Assembly: GCA_963789885.1 (NCBI GenBank)
Contig: CAWBNB010000013.1
Span: forward strand, 1-64,000
From: DATEDA01 sp963789885
GTDB lineage: Bacteria; Pseudomonadota; Gammaproteobacteria; Burkholderiales; SG8-39
DNA: 64,000 nucleotides
Direction: 5' to 3'
A program made the translations under genes and the position numbers. Below the pieces are notes generated by a model that did not search any database, was not told where the DNA came from, and worked only from the letters and a program-made list of their open reading frames with translations. This document shows, piece by piece, positions 1-8,780 of this stretch (position 1 is its first letter; each line of letters begins with the position of its first letter).

Positions 1-248
1 CCGGCGTCGTCGACCACATCGCGTTCCTCGCCACCGAGCCGGAGAAGTTCGCCAAGCGCTTCGGCGAGGTCGGGGTCAGCTCCCGCAACCGCTACTTCCC
101 CGAGTTCCAGCTCTACCAGATGTTCATCAGGGACCCGAACGGCCTGACCGTGGAGCTCAACTTCTTCGGCATCGACAAGCAGCCGGCGTGGGGCGCGAGC
201 GCCGAGAACTACGCCGAGATGGTGCGGGTGCCGGAGACGGTCAAGTGA
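1..248 (+). CDS. VOC-superfamily protein, 3' part only
   Basis: The reading frame is open from base 3 to the stop at 246-248, giving the last 81 residues of a protein whose start lies outside the window. The C-terminal motif RDPNGLTVELNFF is typical of the last beta-strand of a vicinal-oxygen-chelate (glyoxalase/dioxygenase) module, where the Glu is a metal ligand. HIAF near the beginning would supply the His ligand of the same module. The stop codon overlaps a GTG in a GTGA arrangement at 245-248, so the following monooxygenase gene was probably translationally coupled to it. The substrate cannot be read from this fragment. Confidence 0.75.
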   Translation, partial: GVVDHIAFLATEPEKFAKRFGEVGVSSRNRYFPEFQLYQMFIRDPNGLTVELNFFGIDKQPAWGASAENYAEMVRVPETVK

Positions 249-412
249 ACGCACCCACCGCGACGTTCGCCGACGTCGGCTATGGCGAGGCGCTCCGCGC
301 GCGCGCGCGCGCTCGTGCCGGCGCTCCGTGAGCGCGCGGCGCGCGGCGAGACGGCGCGCCGGATGCTGCCCGAGACCGAGGCCACCTGCATCGCACCGGC
401 CTCCTCCGCTTC

Positions 413-1444
413 GTGCAGCCGAAGCGCTACGGCGGCATGGAGCTCGACTTCGTGTCGGTCGTCGACATCCCCGCCGAGCTCGCGCGCGGCTGCCCGTCCA
501 CCGCCTGGAACGTCGGCAACCTCGGCATCCACCACTGGATGCTCGCGCTCTACGACGAGCGCGCGCAGGACGAGGTGTGGGGCGCCAACCCCGATGCGCT
601 CATCGCCTCGGGCATCGCCTTCCCGCAGGGGCGCGCGCACAAGGTGGACGGCGGGTTCTCGCTGTCGGGACACTGGAACTTCTCGAGCGGCGTCGATCCG
701 TCGGAGTGGAACATGCTCGCGGCGCAGGTCTACGACCGCGACCGCGTCGTCGGCTATCGCATGTGCCTCGTGCACCGCTCCGAGTACGAGATCGTCGACG
801 ACTGGAACGTGCTCGGCATGCGCGCGACCGGCTCGAAGTCGGTGCGGGCGAAGGAGGTGCTCGTCCCCGAATACCGCGCGCTCGACATGCTCACCTGCCG
901 CGGCGGCGGCGCATTCCCGGGCGCGCGCGTCAACCCGAACCCGCTCTACCAGATCCCGATCACGACGCTCGGCTCCCACGTCCTCGCCGGGGCGGCGCTC
1001 GGCAACGCCCAGGCCGCGCTCGAGCTCACCTGCGAGGCGGTGAAGGCGCGCAGCACGAACTACACCGGCATGCGCATGCGCGACTTCCAGACGGTGCAGC
1101 TGCGCGTTGGCGCCGCCGGCGTGCGCATCGAGGCGGCGCGCGCGCTCTTTCGCAGCGACTGCGTCGCGGGACAGGAAGCGGCGGCGGCAGGGCGCATCAT
1201 GGACACCGAGGAGAAGCTCCGGATCAAGCGGAACGTCGCCTACGCGACCCAGCTCTGCACCGAAGCGGTGGACCTCCTGCACGCGATGGCCGGGGCGAAC
1301 GGCATCTACGACGCCTACCCGATCCAGCGCATCTTCCGCGACGCGCATTCGCTCGGCGCCCACATCGGGTTCGCCTTCGATGCGCACGGATCGAACTGGG
1401 GGCTGGTCGCGCTCGGCGGCGAGTTCGCGAGCCCGACGCTCTAG
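413..1444 (+). CDS. acyl-CoA-dehydrogenase-fold flavin monooxygenase, N-terminus broken by frameshifts
   Basis: This matches the acyl-CoA dehydrogenase fold used by two-component flavin-dependent monooxygenases (HsaA/DszC/HpaB-like group): PKRYGG near the start, GHWNFSSGVD in the middle domain, WNVLGMRATGS before the helical C-terminus, and GIYDAYPIQRIFRDAHSLGAH near the end. Such enzymes hydroxylate aromatic or steroid substrates using reduced flavin supplied by a reductase. The intact frame begins at a GTG at 413, but homologous sequence continues upstream in other frames: ALVPALRERAAR in frame 3 and HLHRTGLLRF just before 413. The natural start is probably GTG 245. Two one-base shifts, in the CG repeat at about 296-312 and at about 380-383, separate the pieces. 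The nitroreductase downstream is one possible flavin partner (inference). Confidence 0.7.
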   Translation: MQPKRYGGMELDFVSVVDIPAELARGCPSTAWNVGNLGIHHWMLALYDERAQDEVWGANPDALIASGIAFPQGRAHKVDGGFSLSGHWNFSSGVDPSEWNMLAAQVYDRDRVVGYRMCLVHRSEYEIVDDWNVLGMRATGSKSVRAKEVLVPEYRALDMLTCRGGGAFPGARVNPNPLYQIPITTLGSHVLAGAALGNAQAALELTCEAVKARSTNYTGMRMRDFQTVQLRVGAAGVRIEAARALFRSDCVAGQEAAAAGRIMDTEEKLRIKRNVAYATQLCTEAVDLLHAMAGANGIYDAYPIQRIFRDAHSLGAHIGFAFDAHGSNWGLVALGGEFASPTL

Positions 1445-1466
1445 CCGGCGGCCGCCCGGCCGGGCA

Positions 1467-2147
1467 ATGGATCCCGTCGCCCACCTGACGCTCGCGACGC
1501 TCGTCTTCCTCGGCACCCACTTCGTATCGAGCACACCGCTCCGCTCGACGCTCGTGGCGGAGATCGGCGAGCGCGGCTACCTCGGCGTCTACTCGCTCGT
1601 CTCGTTCGCCGCCCTCGGCTGGATGATCTGGGCCTACGGGCGCGCGCCGTTCGAGCCGCTGTGGCAGGTGCCGGGACTGCGCCTGCTGCCGGCGGTAGTG
1701 ATGCCGTTCGCAGTCGTCCTCATCGGCTGCGCGTACAGCACGCGCAATCCCACGGCGATCGGCCAGGCCGCCGCGATGAAGAACAGCGAACCGGCGCACG
1801 GGATCATCCGCGTCACGCGGCATCCCCTGATGTGGGGCGTGATCCTCTGGGGCGCGGTGCACGTCCTCGCCCGCGGCGATCTCGCCTCGCTCGTCTTCTT
1901 CGGCGGCTTCGTCGCGCTCGCGGGCCTCGGCACCGTTCTGATCGATGCGCGCAAGGCGCGCAGCCTCGGCGCGGACTGGCAGGGCTTCGCCGCGGTCACC
2001 TCGAACGTGCCGTTCGGCGCGATCGCCGGCCGCCGCAACCGCTTCGTCTTCGGCGAGATCGGCTGGAAGCGGCTCGGCGCCGCGCTTGCGGCCTACGTCG
2101 TGCTGCTGCTCGCGCACCCGTATCTCTTCGGGCCGCGAGCCTACTAG
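1467..2147 (+). CDS. NnrU family membrane protein
   Basis: A 226-residue polytopic inner-membrane protein with about six hydrophobic segments and the NnrU-family block RVTRHPLMWG followed by a hydrophobic helix. NnrU was first noted beside nitric-oxide-respiration genes. The same fold includes isoprenylcysteine-methyltransferase-like proteins, and the biochemical role is not settled. It starts at an ATG 22 bases after the monooxygenase stop and ends 10 bases before the nitroreductase, so the three genes look like one operon. No denitrification gene is visible nearby, so a link to NO metabolism is not supported here. Confidence 0.8.
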   Translation: MDPVAHLTLATLVFLGTHFVSSTPLRSTLVAEIGERGYLGVYSLVSFAALGWMIWAYGRAPFEPLWQVPGLRLLPAVVMPFAVVLIGCAYSTRNPTAIGQAAAMKNSEPAHGIIRVTRHPLMWGVILWGAVHVLARGDLASLVFFGGFVALAGLGTVLIDARKARSLGADWQGFAAVTSNVPFGAIAGRRNRFVFGEIGWKRLGAALAAYVVLLLAHPYLFGPRAY

Positions 2148-2157
2148 GAGTCTGGCC

Positions 2158-2904
2158 ATGAGCGACGCCCGGTTCGACCAGCGCGCGCGCTACGACGCGC
2201 TGATGGAGGTCGTCCGCCACCGCATGACGACGCGCCAGTTCGATGCGGACTACGTCGTGCCGGCGGAGCACTACGACCTGATTCTCGAGGCAGCGCGTCA
2301 TGCGCCCTCCGGCGCGAACGCCCAGCCCTGGCATTACATCGTCGTCACCGACCCGGCGATCAAGAAGACGATCGCCGACTACTTCGTCGAGGAGCAGCGG
2401 CTGCGCGCCAAGCTCAAGATGAAGTTCCCGACACCGAACTACCGCGGGCTCGAGACCGCGCCCGGCTTCGTCGTCGTCGTCTCCGACTTCCGCTGGACGC
2501 GCGCCTTCCCGGTGCTGAAGGACGGCTCCGAGCTCGACCGGCAGTACCACGAGAACGCCGAACGGATCCTGCTGCAGTCGCTCGCAGCCTCCACGATGTC
2601 TGCGCATCTCGCCGCCGCGGCGCTCGGCTACAACGTCTGGTGGGTGACGGCGATTGGTCAGGAGAACGCGCAGCGGGCGCTGAAGCCCCTGCTCGGCATT
2701 CCGGAGGACCTCGCCGTCGTCGATATCTTCCTGTTCGGGCCGCCGGCGAAACCACCCTACAAGCGCTGGAAGAAGACGCTGCCGCAGATCCGGAGCGTGA
2801 ACCGCTTCGACATGGCGAACTACATGACGCTCGCGCAGATCGACGAGTGGATTGCCGAGAAGCGCCACCACGTCATGTACAAGGACGAGTCGAAGGTGGA
2901 TTGA
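2158..2904 (+). CDS. nitroreductase family protein
   Basis: A 248-residue FMN-dependent nitroreductase-fold enzyme. The N-terminal block RHRMTTRQF, with the arginines that bind the FMN phosphate, is followed by HAPSGANAQPWHYIVV, the signature loop over the isoalloxazine ring. The C-terminal half contains AALGYNVWWVTA. A good ribosome binding site (AGGAG) lies just before the ATG at 2158. Family members reduce nitroaromatics, quinones or flavins with NAD(P)H, and some dehalogenate. Its place at the end of the operon with an HsaA-like oxygenase makes a reductive partner role possible, but this is inference. Confidence 0.85.
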   Translation: MSDARFDQRARYDALMEVVRHRMTTRQFDADYVVPAEHYDLILEAARHAPSGANAQPWHYIVVTDPAIKKTIADYFVEEQRLRAKLKMKFPTPNYRGLETAPGFVVVVSDFRWTRAFPVLKDGSELDRQYHENAERILLQSLAASTMSAHLAAAALGYNVWWVTAIGQENAQRALKPLLGIPEDLAVVDIFLFGPPAKPPYKRWKKTLPQIRSVNRFDMANYMTLAQIDEWIAEKRHHVMYKDESKVD

Positions 2905-2924
2905 AGGGAGAAGGAGCTCCTCTC

Positions 2925-3914
2925 TCAGGCGACGCTCACCGCCTTGAGCGCGCGCATCGGGCCGGCCTCGCGCAGGTCCTGCATTTCTTCCTCGTCGCGC
3001 ACGAAGAGCGACCCTGCGAACCCGAGCGCGTTGATCGAGATCGTGCCGAACCGCTCGCGCGAGCGCGGCACCGCCAGCATCCAGCGGCGCGTGACGAGCA
3101 GGTTGTAGGGCGCGGGCCGGACTGGCTCGTCGTTCGCCGCGCGCGGAGCGTCCTCGTCGACGACGCCGATCGCCGTGAGCTGCGCGGCGTACAGCTCCTC
3201 CAGCCGCTCGGCCGCGCGGGGCTCGTCGTCGAACCCGTCGAGCAGCGAGAACGCGTTCCGGAACGGGAGCCGCAGCAGCCGGGTCACGTTGCCGGACGCG
3301 GCCCAGCTGTCGAAGACCGCTTCCATCGGCGCGGCCCACGGCCCGCGGTTGAGCGGCAGCGGCACGAGTTGCAGGTGCTTGTGCGGCTGGCTCGCGCCGG
3401 CCTCGCGCCCGCCGTTGTAGAACACGAGCCCGTCGATCTCCGCCAGGCAGCGGGCGATCGCCAGGAAGTCGTCGCGGTCGAGCGCCGCCTCCTGCGGCAC
3501 GGGCGCCTTCGTGACGATCAGCAGGTGGCGCTCCACGACCGGGTACTTGTTGAGCACGCCGACGTGCGTCGGCCTGATGTCGCCGACGGTGAGCGGCGGC
3601 TCCGGCGGCATCAGCGGATTGCGCGGCGCGCCCTGGTCCCCCGTCTGTTCGAGCTGACGGGCTTCCAGCCGCTTGCCCTCGAGGCTCGAGACGCTGCGCA
3701 CGATGAACGGCACGCCCGCATCTTCGACGACGCCCTGCTCGGTGGCGATCGGCTGCAGCGCGCCGGAGGCGAGCGCCGTGCGCGTGCGCTCGACGATCGC
3801 CGCCCACAGCTCAGAAATCGGCCGCCTCCTCGACGTCCCCCTGCGCAGCAGCGCGCCGCTGGTGCCGATGGTGCTGCCAGAGCGCGGCGACGACAGATGC
3901 GACCGAGAGCGCAA
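2925..3914 (-). CDS. ATP adenylyltransferase / Ap4A phosphorylase (HIT-like)
   Basis: The protein resembles the yeast-type Ap4A phosphorylases (APA1/APA2) and their bacterial relatives, which phosphorolyse diadenosine tetraphosphate to ATP and ADP. Visible features are LWAAIVERTRTALASGALQPI at the N-terminus, HVGVLNKYPVVERHLLIVTK in the core, and the HIT-like triad PHKHLQLVP with the catalytic His. No ATG lies close to the conserved start. The first in-frame ATG is at 3914, but homology begins near 3818, which overlaps the end of the upstream tctA gene (stop at 3811-3813). The true start may be a non-ATG codon near 3807-3818. The overlap implies co-transcription with tctCBA. Confidence 0.75.
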   Translation of the reverse strand: MRSRSHLSSPRSGSTIGTSGALLRRGTSRRRPISELWAAIVERTRTALASGALQPIATEQGVVEDAGVPFIVRSVSSLEGKRLEARQLEQTGDQGAPRNPLMPPEPPLTVGDIRPTHVGVLNKYPVVERHLLIVTKAPVPQEAALDRDDFLAIARCLAEIDGLVFYNGGREAGASQPHKHLQLVPLPLNRGPWAAPMEAVFDSWAASGNVTRLLRLPFRNAFSLLDGFDDEPRAAERLEELYAAQLTAIGVVDEDAPRAANDEPVRPAPYNLLVTRRWMLAVPRSRERFGTISINALGFAGSLFVRDEEEMQDLREAGPMRALKAVSVA

Positions 3915-5346
3915 GCAAAGTTCCCGAGATCGGCCGCGTCAGGAAGAGCCACGGGTCGGGGTCGGTCATGATCGCGCGGATGAGGTTGACCTCGATCTGG
4001 TCGCCGAGGATCACGCCGAGGATGAACGGCGCGAGCGGGAAGCCGAACTTGACCATCAGGTAGCCGACCACGCCGAAGACGAGCAACACGTACACCGTCG
4101 CCATGGTGTTGCCGAGCGCGTACGCACCGACCGCGCACAGCACGAGCACGGTGGGGAACAGGGCCCACTTCGGCACCGCCACGACGCGGAGCGCCCAGCG
4201 ACTGCCGAGCGCGATGATGAGCACCATCATCGGGTGCGCGATCAGGTACGCGGCGAAGATGCCGTAGGCGAGCCCGGGGTTCTGGGCGATGAACAGCGGC
4301 CCCGACTGGATGCCATGGATGGTGAGCGCACCGAGCATCACGGCGGTGACCGCGTCGCCGGGAATCCCGAACGCCATGATGGTCACGAGCGACCCGCCGA
4401 CGTTTGCATTGTTCGAAGACTCCGAGGCGATCACGCCCTCGGGCATGCCGGTGCCAAAGCGCTCCGGATGCTTCGAGAACTTCTTTGCCTGATCGTACGC
4501 CATCATGTTCGCGGCGCTGCCGCCGATCGCCGGTAGCACGCCGATGATCACGCCGATGATCGACGACCAGATGAGGAGGAACGGGCGCGAGAGGATCTCC
4601 CAGATCACCTTCAGATGCGAGACTCCGAGGCCCGCGGCGTGGTCCACCGCATCCGCGAGCCGCGCCGCGCCGCCCATCTTCTCGACGTCGGACATGATCT
4701 GCGCGAAAGCGAACACCCCGATCAGGACCGGCAAGAACGGTACCCCGCCCTCCAGCCACGGGATGCCGAACGTGAGCCGCTCGGACCCGAGCACCGGATC
4801 GTTGCCGAGCACCGTGACGATGAGCCCGAGGGCACCCGAGGTTAGGCCTTTGAGAAGTGACGCTTCCACGAGGCCCGCGACCATCGAGAGCGCGAGCACG
4901 AACAGCGAGAAGAACTCCCACGGCCCGAACTCGAGCGCGAACTTCGCGAGCGGCCCGGTGGTGCCGATCAGGAACACGCCGCCGAGCAGCCCGCCGAAGA
5001 ACGACGCCCACACGCCGAGCCAGATCGCGCGCCCCGGCTCGCCCTTCTTCGCGAGCGGATGGCCGTCGAACGTCGTGGCGATCGCCGACGGCGTGCCGGG
5101 AATGCCGAGCAGCACGGCGGTGATCAAGCCGCCCGCCGAGCCGCCGACGTAGACGCCGGTCATCGCCGCGAGGCCCTGCAGCGGATCGAGACCGAACGTG
5201 AACGGCAGGACGACGATGATCGTCATCGTGATCGTCACGCCGGGCAGCGCCCCGCCGACCACGCCGGCGAGCGTGCCGAAGAAGAGCGGCACGAGATACT
5301 TCACCTGCAGGACGTTGACGATGCCGGCGGCGAGGAGCTCGTACAT
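3811..5346 (-). CDS. tctA: tripartite tricarboxylate transporter large permease TctA
   Basis: A 511-residue inner-membrane protein with about 12 transmembrane segments, the usual size for TctA. The family signature is near the N-terminus (FFGTLAGVVGGALPG) and is repeated in weaker form in the middle (IGVIIGVLPAIGGS), as expected for the duplicated TctA fold. It forms the transport channel with the small TctB subunit and takes substrate from a periplasmic TctC receptor. Gene order on this strand is tctC, tctB, tctA, with only a few bases between tctB and tctA. The substrate is a carboxylate by family rule but cannot be named from sequence. Confidence 0.93.
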   Translation of the reverse strand: MYELLAAGIVNVLQVKYLVPLFFGTLAGVVGGALPGVTITMTIIVVLPFTFGLDPLQGLAAMTGVYVGGSAGGLITAVLLGIPGTPSAIATTFDGHPLAKKGEPGRAIWLGVWASFFGGLLGGVFLIGTTGPLAKFALEFGPWEFFSLFVLALSMVAGLVEASLLKGLTSGALGLIVTVLGNDPVLGSERLTFGIPWLEGGVPFLPVLIGVFAFAQIMSDVEKMGGAARLADAVDHAAGLGVSHLKVIWEILSRPFLLIWSSIIGVIIGVLPAIGGSAANMMAYDQAKKFSKHPERFGTGMPEGVIASESSNNANVGGSLVTIMAFGIPGDAVTAVMLGALTIHGIQSGPLFIAQNPGLAYGIFAAYLIAHPMMVLIIALGSRWALRVVAVPKWALFPTVLVLCAVGAYALGNTMATVYVLLVFGVVGYLMVKFGFPLAPFILGVILGDQIEVNLIRAIMTDPDPWLFLTRPISGTLLALSVASVVAALWQHHRHQRRAAAQGDVEEAADF

Positions 5347-5353
5347 CGGGCGA

Positions 5354-5842
5354 TCAGAATCCGGTCCAGCGCCCGCGCGGCAGAAGCACCAGCAGGTAGT
5401 GCTCGAACGCGTAGTAGACGATCGCTGCGGTCAGGAGCGCGAGCACGAGCACCTTGACCCAGCTCTTCGCGTCGCGCGGCCGCGCGAGCAGCGCCGCGGC
5501 CGCCGCCACGTAGAGGAACGTCGCGACCCGGAAACCGAGCCACGGCAACGACACCGCGTAGGCGCCGAACGCGGCGAAGCTGGCGAGCACCAGCTTGTAG
5601 TTGGGCCGGTCCGCGACCGCCCGCGCACCCTGCGGCGGCGTGCGACCCCGCCGCGCCAGCAGATCACCGATCACCATCAGGGCGGCGAAGAACGCGGTGA
5701 TGCCGACGACGATGCGCGGATAGAAGCCCGGCCCGATCGGGACGAGCGGGTTCTCCTTCAGGCCGAGCGTCATCCACCAGAGGATGGCGCAGAACCCGAG
5801 GATGACGACCCCCGCCCAGCCGTCGCGGCCCATCACGCGCAC
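5354..5842 (-). CDS. tctB: tripartite tricarboxylate transporter small permease TctB
   Basis: A 162-residue membrane protein with four predicted helices. It has the TctB-type PIGPGFYPRIV segment after the first helix and a conserved aromatic-rich third helix. It is the small membrane subunit that pairs with TctA in the tripartite tricarboxylate transporter. It lies 7 bases upstream of tctA and 34 bases downstream of the tctC gene, so all three are clearly one operon. Proteins of this subunit are poorly conserved in sequence, so the call rests on size, topology and neighbourhood together. Confidence 0.88.
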   Translation of the reverse strand: MRVMGRDGWAGVVILGFCAILWWMTLGLKENPLVPIGPGFYPRIVVGITAFFAALMVIGDLLARRGRTPPQGARAVADRPNYKLVLASFAAFGAYAVSLPWLGFRVATFLYVAAAAALLARPRDAKSWVKVLVLALLTAAIVYYAFEHYLLVLLPRGRWTGF

Positions 5843-5876
5843 TTCATTCCCCCGCCTCCTCCCCGAGGGGGACGCG

Positions 5877-6821
5877 TCAACGCTTCAGCAGCCCGAGATC
5901 CTTCGCGAGCGTCTTGTTCAGCTCGTCGTTCTGCTTGAGCCACGCCGCGTACGTCTTGCGGTCCATGTACCGAACGTCGGTGCCCTGCTTCTTCATCGCG
6001 TCGGCGAACGCCGGTTCCTTCGCCGCGGCCGCGCAGGCGGACTCGAGCTTCACGAGTACGTCGGCCGGCGTGCCCTTGGGCGCCATGATCCCGCGGTTCA
6101 CGTCATAGACGACGTTCACGCCGAGCTCCTTCAGCGTCGGAACGCTTGGCATCTCCGGGCTCCGTTTCTCGGTCGCGATCGCGAGGAACTTGAGCTCGCC
6201 CGCCTCGACCTTGCCCTTCTGCGTCAGGTTGGAGTCGGTGAGGTCGATGTGCCCGCCGAGGATTGCGTTCATCCGCGGCGCAAGCCCCTCGTACGAGACG
6301 TATTTGAACTTGATCCCCGCCGACTTCTCGATGAGCGCCGGAAAGAAGTGGCTGGTCGAGGCGAGCGTCGCGCCGACCGTGATCTGTCCGGGGCGCGCCT
6401 TCGCATCGGCGAGCATGTCCTTCATCGTTTTCCACGGTGTCTTCGGGCTCGCGGTGAGCACGGAGGCGGTCGAGCTGATCATGCAGATCGGCTCGAAGTC
6501 GGTGTACTGCACGTCGGCGACGCCGGCGTAGTACGTCGAATGGATGTAGTCGTGGACAGCGTACAGCGTATAGCCGTCGGCAGGCGAATCCTTCGCCTCC
6601 TTCGCGCCCTTGGTGCCCGAGGCGCCGCCGACGTTCGCGATCACCACCGGCTGGCCGAGCTGCTTCTGGAAGAGCGGCGCGAACGGGCGGAAGATGTTGT
6701 CGGTGTCACCGCCGGCCGCCCACGGCACGATCAGCTTGACGGGACGGTCGGGGTAGGCGGCGAATGACGCGGACGCAGCGAGCGCGGTGACCGCGCCCAG
6801 CATGACGACGACTTTTCTCAT
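5877..6821 (-). CDS. tctC: TctC/Bug family periplasmic solute-binding receptor
   Basis: A 314-residue exported protein with an N-terminal Sec signal (MRKVVVMLGA to SFAA) and then the Bug-family start YPDRPVKLIVPWAAGGDTD, which forms the first strand and ligand loop. PADGYTLYA and EMPSVPTLKELG are further Bug signatures. I chose the ATG at 6819-6821 because AGGAGG sits at 6828-6833 on the coding strand; the longer reading with an upstream ATG has no such site. It is the cognate receptor of the adjacent TctBA permease. Bug proteins bind mono- or dicarboxylates, amides or nicotinate, and the ligand is not predictable here. Confidence 0.92.
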   Translation of the reverse strand: MRKVVVMLGAVTALAASASFAAYPDRPVKLIVPWAAGGDTDNIFRPFAPLFQKQLGQPVVIANVGGASGTKGAKEAKDSPADGYTLYAVHDYIHSTYYAGVADVQYTDFEPICMISSTASVLTASPKTPWKTMKDMLADAKARPGQITVGATLASTSHFFPALIEKSAGIKFKYVSYEGLAPRMNAILGGHIDLTDSNLTQKGKVEAGELKFLAIATEKRSPEMPSVPTLKELGVNVVYDVNRGIMAPKGTPADVLVKLESACAAAAKEPAFADAMKKQGTDVRYMDRKTYAAWLKQNDELNKTLAKDLGLLKR

Positions 6822-6916
6822 GGTTTTCCTCCTATGGACGACTGGTCGAAGCGCAGGCGAGTCTACACTGGCCGCGGGGGACAAGGCATCTTGCGGCGCA
6901 TGGCAAAATCTCCGAC

Positions 6917-7726
6917 ATGCGCATCGGGATCATCGGCGGCGGGGTCATCGCGCGCCTCGTTCTGGAGTATCGCGGCGAGCTTGGCGGCCTCGAGGTCGCG
7001 GGCATCCTCGGACGGAGCGAGACCTCCCGAGGGAAAACCCTCGCTGCGAGCTTCGGCGTTCCGTTCGTGACCTCGCTCGGCGCGCTCATCGCGCTGAAAC
7101 CCGACGCGGTGATCGAGGCGGCCTCCCACGACGCGGTCCGGCAATACGCGGCGCCGCTGCTCGAGGCCGGGATCCCGGTGATCGTGCTCTCGGGCGGTGC
7201 GCTGTGCGACGACGCGCTGCGCGGAAAGCTCGAGCGGCTCGCGGCCGAGAAGCGGGTGCTGCTCTGCGTGCCGTCCGGCGGAATCGGCGGGCTCGATGCG
7301 CTGAAGGCGGCCTGCGCAGCGGGCGTCGATGAGGTCGAGATCGCGGTGACGAAGCCGCCCGCCGCGTGGAAGGAGATCCCGTACGTCGAGCGCCTCGGCA
7401 TCGACCTCGACCGACTTGCCGGAGCGACGACGCTCTTCGACGGGACCGCGCGTGACGGGGTGCCGCACTTTCCCGCGAACGTGAACATCGCCGCGGTGCT
7501 GTCGATGGCCGGCATCGGCTTCGACCGGACGCGGCTGAAGGTCGTCGCCGATCCGGCGTTGAAGCTCAACACGCACTACATCACGATCCGCGGGCGGACC
7601 GGGACGATCAGCCTCAAGTTCGAGTCGGTGCCCGCGCCCGACAACCCGAAGACGGCGCTGCTCGCCTGCTACAGCGCGCTCGCGGCGATCAAGGCGCTCG
7701 GCTCGCCGGTGCGCTACGGCACGTGA
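6917..7726 (+). CDS. nadX: aspartate dehydrogenase (NadX family)
   Basis: A 269-residue protein starting with an NAD(P)-binding Rossmann motif, GIIGGGVIARLV, and containing the family segments EAASHDAVRQY, LSGGAL and VPSGGIGGLDAL. The C-terminal domain carries PANVNIAAVLSMAGIG, which matches L-aspartate dehydrogenases (DUF108 domain). These convert L-aspartate to iminoaspartate/oxaloacetate. In some bacteria they feed NAD biosynthesis in place of NadB; in others they act in catabolic gene clusters. Here it is transcribed away from tctC and has no nadA or nadC nearby, so a catabolic role beside organic-acid transporters is at least as likely. Confidence 0.85.
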   Translation: MRIGIIGGGVIARLVLEYRGELGGLEVAGILGRSETSRGKTLAASFGVPFVTSLGALIALKPDAVIEAASHDAVRQYAAPLLEAGIPVIVLSGGALCDDALRGKLERLAAEKRVLLCVPSGGIGGLDALKAACAAGVDEVEIAVTKPPAAWKEIPYVERLGIDLDRLAGATTLFDGTARDGVPHFPANVNIAAVLSMAGIGFDRTRLKVVADPALKLNTHYITIRGRTGTISLKFESVPAPDNPKTALLACYSALAAIKALGSPVRYGT

Positions 7727-7750
7727 CCGCTGGCCACGCGACGCCGGCGG

Positions 7751-8716
7751 TCACTGCCTGATGCCGAGCGAAGTGACGAGCCCGTCGTAGAGCTCGAACT
7801 GCTCGCGCACGAAGCGCTCGGTGTCGGCCGGCGAGCGGATCGCCGCGATGCCGCCGAGCTTCGCGTTGCCGGACTGCCAGTCGGGGTCCTTCGCGAGCTT
7901 CGCGAAGACGTCCACCCACCGGTCCACGGCCTCCTTCGGCATGCCGGGCGGTCCCATCAGCGCCGTCCAGCCGACGATCTTCTCCATGTCCGGATAGCCC
8001 GCCTCGCGCGCGCTCGGGACATCGGGGATCTCCGGCAGGCGTTCGGGCGTCACGAACAGCGCGCGCAGGGCGCCCGCCTTCACCTGCGGAATGACGGTCG
8101 GCGCGTTGTTGCACGCGAACTGCACCTGTCCGCCGAGCACCGCGGTCGTCACCTCGTTTCCGCCTTTGTAGTGGATGCCGACCGCATGGTCCTTCGTCAG
8201 CCCGGCGAGCGTCAGCAGGTACTGCACTGCCATGTTCTGGCTCGTGCCGACGCCGGCAGTGGAGAAGTTGAGCTTGCCCGGATTCGCGCGGATCGCCGCG
8301 ATCAGCTCGGCCGCGGTGCGATACGGCGAGTCGCCCTTGACGAAGCAGATGTACGGGTTCAGCTCGATCAGCGACAGCATCGTCCAGTCGTCCCACCGGT
8401 ACGGCACCTTCGAGTCGAGGGCGGGCACGACGGCGTGCGTCGCGATGCGCGCGACGAGCAGCGTGTAGCCGTCGGCCGGGGCGTTCCGCACCGCCATTGC
8501 GCCGATCACGCCGGAGGCGCCGACACGGTTCACCGGGATGATCGGCTGGTTGTTGAGGTACTTCGAGGCGTGCAGGCCGACGTTGCGGCCCGAGAGATCC
8601 GAATCGCCGCCGGCCGCGAAGGGGATGACGAAGGTGATCGGCTTGGACGGATAACCCTGTGCGAGCACCTGCGAGGTCGCCAACGCGAGCGCTGCAATCC
8701 AAGCGAATCGTCTCAT
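7751..8716 (-). CDS. TctC/Bug family periplasmic receptor (orphan)
   Basis: A 321-residue exported protein: signal peptide MRRFAWIAALALATSQVLAQ, then the Bug motif YPSKPITFVIPFAAGGDSD and the later signatures PADGYTLLV, NPGKLNFSTAG and EIPDVPSAREAGYP. AGGAGG precedes the ATG at 8716. Unlike the first receptor it has no permease genes beside it, so it must share a TctAB pair encoded elsewhere, or act as a sensor. It lies between the aspartate dehydrogenase and the TauD-type dioxygenase, divergent from the latter, which suggests the receptor serves the pathway that begins there (inference). Confidence 0.9.
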   Translation of the reverse strand: MRRFAWIAALALATSQVLAQGYPSKPITFVIPFAAGGDSDLSGRNVGLHASKYLNNQPIIPVNRVGASGVIGAMAVRNAPADGYTLLVARIATHAVVPALDSKVPYRWDDWTMLSLIELNPYICFVKGDSPYRTAAELIAAIRANPGKLNFSTAGVGTSQNMAVQYLLTLAGLTKDHAVGIHYKGGNEVTTAVLGGQVQFACNNAPTVIPQVKAGALRALFVTPERLPEIPDVPSAREAGYPDMEKIVGWTALMGPPGMPKEAVDRWVDVFAKLAKDPDWQSGNAKLGGIAAIRSPADTERFVREQFELYDGLVTSLGIRQ

Positions 8717-8780
8717 CCGGGCCCCTCCTGAACGCGCGGCAGTCTACCGCAGGCAGTCGCGGTTCGATATCCTCGCGCTG

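Noticed and set aside
296..312. CG dinucleotide run as a possible Z-DNA or regulatory repeat
   Set aside because: It falls inside the expected coding region of the monooxygenase and coincides with a frameshift, so a coding or base-calling explanation is simpler.
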